From: G963422745 sp963422745 | Lineage (GTDB): Bacteria > Actinomycetota > Acidimicrobiia > Acidimicrobiales > Aldehydirespiratoraceae | Direction of reading: 5' to 3' | Assembly: GCA_963422745.1 (NCBI GenBank) | Contig: OY730477.1 | Coordinates: forward strand, 1,054,001-1,118,000 | Length of the DNA stretch: 64,000 nucleotides | Position numbers and translations under genes: made by a program | Notes under the pieces: generated by a model | The model's database searches: none | What the model saw: the letters and a program-made list of their open reading frames with translations, nothing else | What the model was told of the DNA's origin: nothing | Shown here: piece after piece, positions 18,064 to 26,687 of the stretch | Layout: the number at the start of each line of letters is the position of its first letter | Numbering within the stretch: the first letter of the stretch is position 1

Positions 18064-19293
18064 TGGCGTTAGGGAACCAACCGTCGGGATCACAACGGCG
18101 AGGCGCGCGCCCCCAAGCTGTGAGTCCGCAACCGTGACGCTGCCGCCATGGCGGTCAACGATCCCGCTGACCATGGCAAGTCCGATGCCGCTCCCACCGG
18201 TGCCGCGGCCACGGCTGTCGTCGAGGCGGACAAAGCGCTCGAACACTCGCTCGCGGTCGGGGTGTGGAATGCCTGGGCCGTCGTCGTCCACCGTGATCTT
18301 CGCCGTGCCACGGGCGTGTTCGATGGCTACGACCACCTGTGCGTCGGCATAGGTGACGGCGTTATCGATGAGATTGAACAGCATCCGATCGATCTGAGTC
18401 TTTGAACCCGACACCTCGACCGATGCGGGCGCGCTCAGCTCGACATCTATGTCGTCTCGGCTCCCGAACCGTGCAATGACGTCTCTGGCTAGTGCAGTGA
18501 TATCGACCGACGCCGACAATGGCTGGTGACGGTCTTCATCGAGTCGCGCCAGGTCGAGAAGGTCCGCAACAAGCGTCTGCATGCGCGTTGCCTCACCCGA
18601 GAGCTTCGTGGTCAGCTTCTGCAGTTTCGCCGGGTCGGGGCTCACCGACGCGACTTCGATGCCGGCCACGAGGGTGGCGAGTGGGCTGCGTAGCTCGTGG
18701 CTTGCGTCCGCCACGAATGCCCGCTGCCGGACAGCAGACGTCTCGAGCCGGTCGAGCATCTCGTTCATGAGGACGGCGAGCTCGGCAATCTCGTCGCCGC
18801 TGCGTGGTACAGGAACGCGTTCATCAAGCGTCGAACCAGAGATCTCCGAGACTTGTGCCGAGATGTCGCGAACCGGGCGAAGAGCGCGCCCGACCGTCCA
18901 CCAAATGGCCACGGTCAATGCCAAAACGACGATCGGCACGATAATTAACAAGGCGTTCGAGGCTGCATCGACGCCAGCCTGAACCTCCTGAATCGATGCG
19001 TCCGTGATGGCCTGCTGGCGAGCATCGCCTTGACCCTCGCCCGAAACCTCTCCACCCTCGCCAGCGCCCGACTCGCCGCCATCGTGGCTCTCACCCGATT
19101 CGAGTCCGCCTCCCTCGCCATTCGCAGCGTGAGACGCGTTCTCCAGCGCCGAACTCAAAGCGGATCGGGCGTTGCTCTCGAGGTCCCGCTCCACCAGCTG
19201 AACGATGACCACCGACGCCCCCACCAACACGACCGCCGTGACCAAAGTCGCCGCAGCGGTCGCTCGGGTGCGCATCGACCGCCAGAAGTTCAA
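18058..19293 (-). CDS. Sensor histidine kinase
   Basis: 411 residues. TM1 (about 11-33) and TM2 (about 113-133) enclose an extracellular loop that is mostly Gly/Glu/Ser (residues 59-92). A HAMP region follows (about 133-185), then HisKA with His199 in ASHELRSP, and a HATPase domain (NLIDNAV, DDDGPGIP, GGSGIGLAM). It autophosphorylates and passes phosphate to the regulator encoded just upstream, with which it overlaps by 4 nt (ATGA). The loop lacks any folded sensor domain, so signal detection may involve the adjacent lipoprotein. Orientation: regulator, kinase, lipoprotein. Confidence 0.92.
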   Translation of the reverse strand: MNFWRSMRTRATAAATLVTAVVLVGASVVIVQLVERDLESNARSALSSALENASHAANGEGGGLESGESHDGGESGAGEGGEVSGEGQGDARQQAITDASIQEVQAGVDAASNALLIIVPIVVLALTVAIWWTVGRALRPVRDISAQVSEISGSTLDERVPVPRSGDEIAELAVLMNEMLDRLETSAVRQRAFVADASHELRSPLATLVAGIEVASVSPDPAKLQKLTTKLSGEATRMQTLVADLLDLARLDEDRHQPLSASVDITALARDVIARFGSRDDIDVELSAPASVEVSGSKTQIDRMLFNLIDNAVTYADAQVVVAIEHARGTAKITVDDDGPGIPHPDRERVFERFVRLDDSRGRGTGGSGIGLAMVSGIVDRHGGSVTVADSQLGGARLAVVIPTVGSLTPG

Positions 19294-19961
19294 GGCGCAA
19301 CAACCCGGTAGCCGACGCCCCGCTGGTTCGTGATGGTCTTCACTCCGAAAGGGTCATCGAGCTTGCGTCGCAGATAGCGGATGTAGACCTCGACGATCTT
19401 CGGGTCGACCTCGGTATCAAACCCCCAAACCCGTTCGAAGATCTGTTGCTTCGACACCGGTTTGCCACCGGCCCGCAACAAGACTTCCAGCATGTCCAAC
19501 TCTGTTCGGCTCAAATCGACCTCAGTGTCGCCGCGGCGCACCACAGCAGAAGCGATATCAAACACAAGGTCACCGACCTCCATGATGGCCGGGCGCTCAG
19601 ACGCAGGTCGCCTGGCCAGAGCCCGCAGGCGCGCCAGCAGCACAACGAAGCTGAACGGCTTCGACAAGAAGTCATCGGCCCCGGTGTCGAGCGCCTCCGC
19701 TTCATCCCACTCACCATCCTTGGCGGTCAGCATCAAGATCGGTGTCCAGTTCCCGTCGGCTCGCAGCGTTCGACAGATCTGATACCCGTTCATGCTTGGC
19801 AACATGATGTCCAACACGATCACGTCGTAGCTGCCCTCACGCGCCCGCCACAACCCGGCCCTACCGTCGTGCTCGACCTCGGCCGTCACGCCATGCTCGG
19901 CGAGGCCGTCACAGATCACCGCGGCAAGAGCCTCCTCGTCTTCAACCAACAACACTCGCAT
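19290..19961 (-). CDS. OmpR-family response regulator
   Basis: 223 residues: a receiver domain with the acidic pair EDE (7-10), phospho-acceptor Asp51 in VIVLDIMLP, Thr in MLTAKDG and Lys in SKPFSF, then a winged-helix output domain (DLSRTELDMLEVLL, VYIRYLRRKLDD, VRGVGYR-like ending QRGVGYRVV). First gene of the regulator-kinase pair. Its targets are not proven; the inverted 9-bp sites before the lipoprotein are the nearest candidates. Confidence 0.93.
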   Translation of the reverse strand: MRVLLVEDEEALAAVICDGLAEHGVTAEVEHDGRAGLWRAREGSYDVIVLDIMLPSMNGYQICRTLRADGNWTPILMLTAKDGEWDEAEALDTGADDFLSKPFSFVVLLARLRALARRPASERPAIMEVGDLVFDIASAVVRRGDTEVDLSRTELDMLEVLLRAGGKPVSKQQIFERVWGFDTEVDPKIVEVYIRYLRRKLDDPFGVKTITNQRGVGYRVVAP

Positions 19962-20293
19962 CGTCCCATCATGGACGACAGTCGCTTAAGCCAAGGTGAG
20001 AGTGTTCTCACCGTGCGTTAACCAGTAGTCCGCCCGTCAACCGGACCGACCTCGCTCGCTACGCGAGAACGAACCGAGCGAGTCAACGTCACGCTGAGCC
20101 AACCAGATACGTAGATCGACAGGTTGTCACCAGCGCTGTCGCAACTGCTGACCTGCCGCACGCGGAGAACCCGGCTGGGGAGGGCAGGATCGTGGTGAGG
20201 CCCCAGCCGGTTTCGCCGTGACGCGCGGCGTTTGCTGGAATGTTGTGCTGAGCTAGCCATACGGGTTTAGTCGGTCGACGGCCGGTCTTCGGT
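19962..20293. other. Intergenic, with an 8-bp hairpin
   Basis: No gene. CTCGCTCG (20051-20058) and CGAGCGAG (20075-20082) can pair; the second arm abuts the 22-bp dispersed repeat copy at 20080-20101. Confidence 0.5.
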
Positions 20294-20566
20294 CTACCGA
20301 CCCAGACGAGGTGGTATTCGCGTGGAGCACCCGTGCCGTCGGGTGGCTACTCCAGAGACTGGACGCGGTCAAAGCTGGCGTTGAGTTCCAGCGGAGCGAA
20401 GACCGAGCGTGGGCCCTTGTAGTTCAGGTGCCGGTTGGTTCGATCGCTTCAATGAAGCGATGCATGCCTGATGACGGGTTGTTGTGCGGGAAGGGTGTGC
20501 CGTCACGCTCGTGTTTGGCGTCGAGTTTTCGAGCCCTGCTTGCAGCGGTTTTCCGGTGTGGCATGT
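20294..20566. repeat. 273-bp dispersed duplication (partner at 39289-39559)
   Basis: This block, from CTACCGACCCAGACG to TGTGGCATGT, recurs 19 kb away in the same orientation with about 95% identity by eye and two single-base deletions. It covers the 3' end of the RloB pseudogene and 130 bp beyond it. Confidence 0.88.
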
Positions 20567-21086
20567 AAAGCTCGGGGTTGATGTGCTTGCTGGCTGTGGG
20601 GTCGTGTTCGCGCTTGGGGGCTCCGGCTTCGGTGGTGTTGAGGAATGCGGTTCGGTCGCAGTGGTGGAGGGCGAGCCAGAGTTCGAAGCATGGGTTTGAG
20701 ATAGCGAGACGCACTTCTGACTCCTCTGCGAGTTTGATGGCTTCGGAAAGGTTTGGATGGTTCTTGGGCCATTCGACATCAAAGACGCATCAGAACTCGT
20801 CGAACTGGTCCTTTTGCTCTGTTGCTCTGGCGCGTGCTTCGGCGGCGCGTTTCACGAGTGTTAAGGGAGCGGAGCCGGTGGCGCTGGTCTCGATTCGGAT
20901 ATTGACAGCTGAATCCTTCTTGATTTCAGGGAGGTCACCGAATGCGTGGAGGTATTTGGGTTCAGTGACTTTTCCCTCGCAGAAGACAAGGAATGTCCTC
21001 TTGGGAGTGAGCGTTGGGCCTTTGCGTCCTAGCGATTTCTTGTGTGATCTCGGTTCTTGGCCTGACCGTTTCGGTTTGCGACTGAT
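20424..21086 (-). pseudogene. RloB-family (AbiLii-like) gene, inactivated
   Basis: The frame reads KRTFLVFCEGKVTEPKYLHAF, then DQFDEF-stop-CVFDVEW, then SNPCFELWLALHHCD and PHNNPSSGMHRFIEAIE. Every block aligns with the intact RloB gene at 26627-27361. Trp in (D/E)x(F/V)WC is replaced by a TGA codon at 20790-20792. No start codon is present where the intact homologue has ATG; the position reads ATC. The family is a Toprim-like effector paired with an AAA ATPase in abortive-infection systems. The ATPase partner beside it is intact. Confidence 0.85.
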
Positions 21087-22357
21087 CGATGAGGGGAGGG
21101 CGCTTCGATAGCCTCACGAATCATGGCCTGATCAAGGTGTGGGAGGCCGCCGAAGCGGCCGTGAAGGTATGCCTTCTCAAGGTTTGTGGAACGTCTGACC
21201 TGATCGCCACCAAAGTCGGACAGAGCGGTGAGTGTTGTCTCGCCACTTGAGGTCTTTTCTGTGAGCCAGATCTCATCGCGGTTAAGGGTGTTGAGGAGGC
21301 TTGTGTCGTGAGTTGTGAACAGTAGTTGGGCATCGTGTTGGTTGGTGTCCGGGTCTTGGAAGAGGTCAACTATTCGGGATGAAAGATGGGGGTGGAGGCT
21401 TGCATCGATTTCATCGAGCAGGAGAAGTTTGCCTTGGTGCAACGCGGAGAGAGCTGGCCCGATGAGGCGAAACCAGGTCTGTGTTCCGGCGGATTCTTGT
21501 GAGAGGTCGAGGGCGAAGGGTGTAGATCCAGTTTTGTGAACCAATTGGATTTCAATCCCTCGTCCTTCTTCTCGTTCTTCGATTCGGACGTCCTCGATTC
21601 CGAGGTCAGCGAATCGCAACATGGCGAGAGCAGTCTCGGCGGCCTCTCGAGCGGCCTGGCCGCCTTCGCTGAACAGTGAGGTTTGTCGGGAACGTTGCTC
21701 AGGATCGAAGAGCTGAGCGGTGGAAGCGCGCAGCAATCCGCCCCCGATTGTCGGTCGTCGACCTCGCGGTGTACGGGGCGCAGGGGTCCCATGCATAGCG
21801 ATACCTCGGAGAGAACTTGCAATAATACTGATCTCGTTGTTGTAGCGGTGGCCGGTGGACAGAGTCAGGGTGGTGGGTGTGGTGAGTTCGCGGATTGCTG
21901 ACTGTCCCTCGCTGCCGCGTCGAAAAGTGATTTCCATGTCCTTTCGCTCGAACAAGGTTCGGCGGCGGCGCACGGGGTAGCTGTGAAGACTCTCGTGGAG
22001 AACTCTTTCGTCGTTGACTTCGAGTCGGTACTCATAGCGAACGTCGTCCGCCATCAGCTCGACCTTGAACACCGAAGGATCTGCGCTAGCTCCACCGAAG
22101 CGATGCGGATCGCGCGGAATGATCTCGTCCCACCCGCGGAGCGACGTCCGGACGGCGTGGGCTAGCCACGCGAGAGCGTCCAAGATGTTGGACTTGCCGG
22201 ACGCGTTTGGCCCGTAGATGCCGACGGTTGTAAGGACTCGCTCGGATAGCTGGTCGAAGCCGCGGGTGGCTGAGCGGTCGTCGTCGACTGCGATGAACGA
22301 CAGCTCTACGGGTTCCAGGATCGACCGGTGGTTGGAAACTTCGAATCGGAGCAACAC
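21029..22357 (-). CDS. AAA-family ATPase of an RloA/AbiLi-like defence pair
   Basis: 442 residues, an AAA_15/AAA_21-type ATPase with the ABC-like ATPase layout: Walker A GPNASGKSN (49-57), signature-like LSQESAGTQTWF (285-296), Walker B LLLLDEIDAS (311-320) and H-loop TTHDTS (348-353). It would sense infection and license the RloB effector. Compared with its homologue at 27361-28647 it runs 18 residues longer: where the homologue ends with TGA, this gene has CGA and continues into the start of the dead RloB gene. Confidence 0.88.
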   Translation of the reverse strand: MLLRFEVSNHRSILEPVELSFIAVDDDRSATRGFDQLSERVLTTVGIYGPNASGKSNILDALAWLAHAVRTSLRGWDEIIPRDPHRFGGASADPSVFKVELMADDVRYEYRLEVNDERVLHESLHSYPVRRRRTLFERKDMEITFRRGSEGQSAIRELTTPTTLTLSTGHRYNNEISIIASSLRGIAMHGTPAPRTPRGRRPTIGGGLLRASTAQLFDPEQRSRQTSLFSEGGQAAREAAETALAMLRFADLGIEDVRIEEREEGRGIEIQLVHKTGSTPFALDLSQESAGTQTWFRLIGPALSALHQGKLLLLDEIDASLHPHLSSRIVDLFQDPDTNQHDAQLLFTTHDTSLLNTLNRDEIWLTEKTSSGETTLTALSDFGGDQVRRSTNLEKAYLHGRFGGLPHLDQAMIREAIEAPSPHRSVANRNGQAKNRDHTRNR

Positions 22358-22669
22358 TGCTGTTCTCCTTGCAGCTGAGATGCACGTTCGCTCTACTCTA
22401 CGGCCAAATCCGACGAGAAGTTAGTTCAGAGTGTCAGTTGTCGGTTGATGATGCTAGTTTCCCGATCATGTCGACGCAGTGCACGGTAGATGCACCACGA
22501 TTCACTCTGAGTAGCGGTCTCGCAGAAAATCTCACACGCCGATCACGACCGTGCCGTTCCGACTCGCGACGTCCAGCCAAATCGTCACGCAGCGCCCTCA
22601 ACGATCATGGCTGCACAGTTCCTCGCCGGGCTCATCACGCTCGCAGTGCGCCAGCTCCGCCGCATCCAA

Positions 22670-22880
22670 GACGCGCGACGCCGCCTGGGACGAGTTCGTG
22701 TCGTTCCCGGAGTTCACCGAAACGCTCCGGCGGATCGTCTACACCACGAACGCCTTGCCGTCTACACCACGAACGCCATCGATAGTCTGAACGCCCGCTT
22801 CCGGCGAGCGGTGCGTCGCGCGGACATGTCCCGAACGAGTAGACCGCGATGAAGGTCCTCTACCTCGCCTGTCTGTGTTG
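22670..22880 (+). pseudogene. IS256-family transposase C-terminal fragment
   Basis: Pieces in different frames read DAAWDEFVSFPEFTETLRRI, VYTTNAIDSLNARFRRA and, after an in-frame TAG, AMKVLYLAC. These match the conserved end of IS256 transposases (RRIVYTTNAIESLN...). An 18-bp segment (GTCTACACCACGAACGCC) is duplicated at 22737 and 22760, which breaks the frame. No terminal inverted repeats were found. Confidence 0.75.
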
Positions 22881-22885
22881 TCTGG

Positions 22886-23728
22886 CTAGCACAGCTCGAT
22901 CGCACGGGTTATCGCCTTATTCAGCGCCGTTGGCTGCTCGATCATGAGAAAGTGCCCGGTGTCGGGAATCTCTTCAACAATGAGCGATGGAAGATGAACC
23001 CGGTTGGCCTCGACCGGTGTGTTCGCCTTCGAAGGGTTGACTAAGACCAGTGGTGAGGAAATCGCTTTGAGCGCTTCCAGTTTGTGGTTGTTGTAGAAGT
23101 CAATGTACCCACCGTTTTGACCCAGCAGGGAAACGACGACTTCTGGTCGAGTCTCGAGCATTGAGGTGGTGATCTGCTCAATGAGTTGAGGGTTGGCCTG
23201 ACGAGTGAACATCGTCCGTCGGATGAGTTGGCCCATCGCCCAGCGGTAGCGTGCCTTGAGGATTATCGGTCCCAGTGTCGTTTCGAGCTTCGAGTAGCAG
23301 TCCTTAACATCGCTGATCTCATCAACGAGGACGACGGCTGCTGTGCGGTCCTCGAGCCGCTGAGCGGCCTCCAACACCACGAGCGCGCCAAGGGAGTGGC
23401 CAACAAACACGACGTCCTTGATGTCGAGGTCGCACACCACGGCTATCACGTCATCCGAGAAGGCTCTAATCGTCCAACCGCACCGATCGGTACCGGACTC
23501 TCCATGGCCAGCGAGATCAATGGCAACAACCTGATAGCGCGATGCGAAATGGTTGACCTGGGCATCCCAAAACGTCCGGTTACAAGCCATGCCATGAACG
23601 AACACCAGAGACGGCTTGCCATCACCAACAACGTCATAGCTGATAGCTACTCCGTCTGCGGACATCGCGGTCTGGTTGCGTAAACCAGCCTGGTCGGGCT
23701 CACCTGGAGTCGGGTTTGGTGTGTCCAT
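22886..23728 (-). CDS. Alpha/beta hydrolase
   Basis: 280 residues from ATG 23728. It has the alpha/beta fold order: VFVHGMACN (oxyanion turn), AIDLAGHGES, nucleophile Ser in VGHSLGAL, and catalytic His in DTGHFLMIE near the C-terminus. The family hydrolyses esters, amides or epoxides; no specificity is apparent. A TTG start at 23788 is possible in frame, but it falls inside a 31-bp palindrome that looks like an operator, so I prefer 23728; ATG 23665 is another option. Confidence 0.85.
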   Translation of the reverse strand: MDTPNPTPGEPDQAGLRNQTAMSADGVAISYDVVGDGKPSLVFVHGMACNRTFWDAQVNHFASRYQVVAIDLAGHGESGTDRCGWTIRAFSDDVIAVVCDLDIKDVVFVGHSLGALVVLEAAQRLEDRTAAVVLVDEISDVKDCYSKLETTLGPIILKARYRWAMGQLIRRTMFTRQANPQLIEQITTSMLETRPEVVVSLLGQNGGYIDFYNNHKLEALKAISSPLVLVNPSKANTPVEANRVHLPSLIVEEIPDTGHFLMIEQPTALNKAITRAIELC

Positions 23729-23775
23729 ACAGGGGTCTTTGGGTGACAGGCCACTGACCAGAATGGCACCGTCAC

Positions 23776-23806
23776 CAGAGTTGGTCAACGCTGTCGACCA
23801 ACTCTG
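23776..23806. promoter_or_regulatory. Palindromic operator upstream of the hydrolase
   Basis: CAGAGTTGGTC and GACCAACTCTG form perfect 11-bp arms around 9 bases, 48 bp upstream of the chosen hydrolase start. The size fits a TetR-type site, but no such regulator is encoded nearby. Confidence 0.6.
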
Positions 23807-24280
23807 TAGCTAGTCACCCGGCCCGTGGGCGATTACCAGCGTGCCGTGACGGCCACGGGTACCAGAACCCGACGCGCTGGGAACTTGATCCGAGCCACAG
23901 TTCACACCGTTGGCGTGCTCAGCGCGATGTCCGCTCAGCCCGACGTCTCTGACACAGGATCGGCGCTTCTAGGGGGTCTAGGTTGGCGCTGCCCTACCTC
24001 ATCCGCGAGGGGCCAAACTGTTCCTAACAGATTGGACGTAGCATCCGTGTTTCTAGCTAGCCGTTCCCGAAATAGTAGAAGAGCACGACGGTTTCACACT
24101 TGCACCAAGGCCAACGGTATCCGCGTCACAGCGTGCGTCAGCATGTGTGTCAGCGGCGTTGACACACATGATCAGGTGACCTCTACTGTCCACAGTGCGT
24201 CCAGGCGACCGTCAGCACCACGGCATCAAATGATCCGTTCGATGCAGTGGACACCGTGACCAAACTCGAAAGCTCACCCA
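23807..24280. other. Intergenic, no gene seen
   Basis: About 470 bp between the divergent hydrolase and M28-like genes. Frames here are short and without motifs. Confidence 0.5.
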
Positions 24281-25723
24281 ATGGCTGACCCCCCAACCAA
24301 CGAATCGTTCAAGCAGACAGTGGTGCCCACGAACAGTGAGATCTTCGGCTGGATCAAAGATCTGGTCGGCTTCTCGCCTCGGCGCACCGGCACCGACGGT
24401 CTTGGCGCCACCGCATCCTACGTTGCCGATCACTTCACGGAATCCGGCGTCGACAATGTCCGCGTCGAAACCGGCCCCGCATTGTGCTGGAGCATGGATG
24501 AGTGGTCACTGACCATCGATGGCCGGCACATTCCCTCATTTGCTGCCCCGCATACTGGTGAATCCCCGGACCGCGGAGAGGCACCGATCGATTTCCATGT
24601 GGAGGCGGAGTTGGTATACGTCGGCGATCGTGAGACGTTCGATGACATCGACGTCGATGGCAAGATCGTTCTGGCAGACATCGTCCACCCAAAGATGCCG
24701 CTGGACGCGCTACCCAAAATCGCTGGCTTCGTGTACGACCCCGACGAAACGATCGCCGAGGCCAACCACGTCGATCCGTTCAGTGAGCGCAACTTCCCTA
24801 CGAATTTGATCGCCGCCATGAGGGCTGGTGCTGTCGGATTCATCGGCAACCTCATCAACTACATCGACAGCCCTTACTGGTACAACGAGCGGTACCCGGT
24901 CCCCGATGGTCACTATGTCGGCCTGCCCGGCATCTGGGTCAGCCGGACTGAAGGCCGCGCCATTCGCCAGGTTATCCAGGCCAGCAAGGCCGGGCTTGTC
25001 GCGGCAATTACACTTAGTGGTGAGTACAAGATCCGGGACTACCACGCAGTTGTCGGGGTGCTCCCGGGTACCTGCGACGAGACCATCATCGTGCAGTCCC
25101 ATCACGACTCCACCTTCGATGGCGCGGTCCAAGACGGCTCGGGTACGGCGTGTCTTTTAGCTTTGGCACGCTACTTCGGCCGCAATCCTAGGTCGGAACG
25201 GACCCGGAACCTGCTGTTCCTGTCAATGGACACCCATTGGGCCAGCTACGAAGCACACCACGCGCTGAGCGCCAGACTTATTGGTGGCGACGATGACCGC
25301 AACGTGGTGGCGGCGGTCAGCGTCGAACACATCGGTTTAGAGATGAACCAAGGCGCAGACGGCGAGGCGCTCATGTCACAACGGCCCGAGACACGTTTGC
25401 TGATCACCTCGCCGACATTCCACGACATCGTGGACGCCGCTGTCAAGGACCACGACTACCGACGGACCGCCCGCCTCGATACCGCGTTCTTCGCCGGGTC
25501 GGCCGAGGGAGTCCCCACCGATCTGTGGGTACCCAACGCCATCGCAGGAGTGCCCATCGTGTCGCTCATCAGCGCCCCCGTGTATCTCTACGACAAGATG
25601 GACACCCTCGACAAGGTCGCTGTCGATGAACTTAACCCGTCGGTGCGGCTGATGGCATCTCTCGTCGAACAAATCGACGCACGAGGCACCGCCGAACTCG
25701 AGACTGACCACACGTTCTTATAA
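24281..25723 (+). CDS. M28-family metallopeptidase-like protein with altered active site
   Basis: 480 residues with an N-terminal insert resembling a PA domain (about 110-240) and a C-terminal M28 fold. The first zinc ligand region is canonical (QSHHDSTFDG, His275, Asp276; Asp285 in QDGSG). Where active M28 enzymes have Glu-Glu there is Asp317-Thr318 (FLSMDTHW). The next ligand is Glu349 (SVEHIG), and the final His is replaced by Tyr437 (YLYDKMDTLDKV). It may have a different metal arrangement, or be a non-peptidase. No signal peptide is seen, so it is probably cytosolic. Confidence 0.8.
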   Translation: MADPPTNESFKQTVVPTNSEIFGWIKDLVGFSPRRTGTDGLGATASYVADHFTESGVDNVRVETGPALCWSMDEWSLTIDGRHIPSFAAPHTGESPDRGEAPIDFHVEAELVYVGDRETFDDIDVDGKIVLADIVHPKMPLDALPKIAGFVYDPDETIAEANHVDPFSERNFPTNLIAAMRAGAVGFIGNLINYIDSPYWYNERYPVPDGHYVGLPGIWVSRTEGRAIRQVIQASKAGLVAAITLSGEYKIRDYHAVVGVLPGTCDETIIVQSHHDSTFDGAVQDGSGTACLLALARYFGRNPRSERTRNLLFLSMDTHWASYEAHHALSARLIGGDDDRNVVAAVSVEHIGLEMNQGADGEALMSQRPETRLLITSPTFHDIVDAAVKDHDYRRTARLDTAFFAGSAEGVPTDLWVPNAIAGVPIVSLISAPVYLYDKMDTLDKVAVDELNPSVRLMASLVEQIDARGTAELETDHTFL

Positions 25724-25993
25724 GACCAAACTTGCGGGCCACCGACCCGGGAGCCCACGACACCATCTACCTCTCATTGTCTACGAACATGCGGCCACGT
25801 CGCCAGCGCGTCGAACTCGGCGGTGCCCAGGACCTTCCCGCCCAGCGCCACGGACTCTTGAACGAGACCGATTGGAGTGGCCTTCGCCCCTCGGTTGAGT
25901 GTTCTAACGGTCCCTAGCGGCGGCGAGGGAGCGGTTGACCACCGGATATTCGATGGCGTTGCGATTATTGCGTTTACAGTCTTATGTGTTGGT

Positions 25994-26428
25994 ATGGAAA
26001 CGAGCACCGAGATCAGGCCTGGCAGTGTCAACGAGCGCGAGTTGGCGTTGATCGACGCTGCGTTGGCGCGATCGGGTGAGCCAGCCGCGCAGATCGTTGG
26101 GTCCGATGGTGCCCCGGTTGAGGTGCCCGAGGAGCTCGCTGAGGCGCTCAGGATGATCGTTGAGCATCTCAAGGCCGGAAACGGGGTGTCGGTCGCATCA
26201 ATACAAGCCGAGCTGACTACTGCTGAGGCTGCACAGCTACTTGGGGTGAGTCGGCCTCATGTGATCAAGCTCCTCGAGGCCGGAGCGATGCCTCACCGTC
26301 TTGTTGGCACGCACCGACGAATCCGGCTTGCGGACGTGCTCGAGTATCGCGACCTCCAAGACGAACAGTCGAGGCACGCTCTTGATGAGTTGACTCGCCA
26401 GGCCGAAGAACTCGGCCTCTACGACTGA
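25994..26428 (+). CDS. Excisionase/MerR-like HTH protein, antitoxin type
   Basis: 144 residues from ATG 25994. The C-terminal half is a winged HTH of the excisionase class (LTTAEAAQLLGVSRPHVIKLLEAGAMPHRLVGTHRRI), followed by a helix ending in LTRQAEELGLYD. Proteins of this shape are commonly antitoxins of PIN- or RelE-type toxins, with the toxin directly downstream. Here the position downstream holds a subtilase remnant instead, so the toxin appears to be missing. An earlier in-frame start at 25877 has no support. Confidence 0.75.
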   Translation: METSTEIRPGSVNERELALIDAALARSGEPAAQIVGSDGAPVEVPEELAEALRMIVEHLKAGNGVSVASIQAELTTAEAAQLLGVSRPHVIKLLEAGAMPHRLVGTHRRIRLADVLEYRDLQDEQSRHALDELTRQAEELGLYD

Positions 26429-26453
26429 ACACGACAACGCGTGGCTGGCCCCA

Positions 26454-26687
26454 CCGCGAAATTCAGCGCTGGCCACCGCGAACGCCACGAGTGCCGCCGC
26501 CCTGGCCGCTTGCCTCGCCGCCCGAGCAGCCGCGATCTATCCGAGCTTCTGGCCAGAGATCATCCGACTGCCGGTCCGGTACTCGCTGTTGGTCTCGCTG
26601 CGTACCGCCGAGCAAGAGGTCAATCTCTACGCCCCGGTTGCAGTCGAGCTCCAGGTCCCGACCGAAGCCGTAGCGATCGAGGTCTGA
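26454..26687 (+). pseudogene. C-terminal remnant of an IetS-like subtilase
   Basis: The frame reads NSALATANATSAAALAACLAAR, then IYPSFWPEIIR, joined directly to LPVRYSLLVSLRTAEQEVNLY and ending VPTEAVAIEV. Both parts align with the intact subtilase at 32888-35401, but about 230 residues between PE(T/I)IR and (N)LPVRY are deleted. The catalytic Ser block (ANATSAA) survives. The 3' 60 bp lie antisense to the end of the RloB gene at 26627. Confidence 0.85.
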
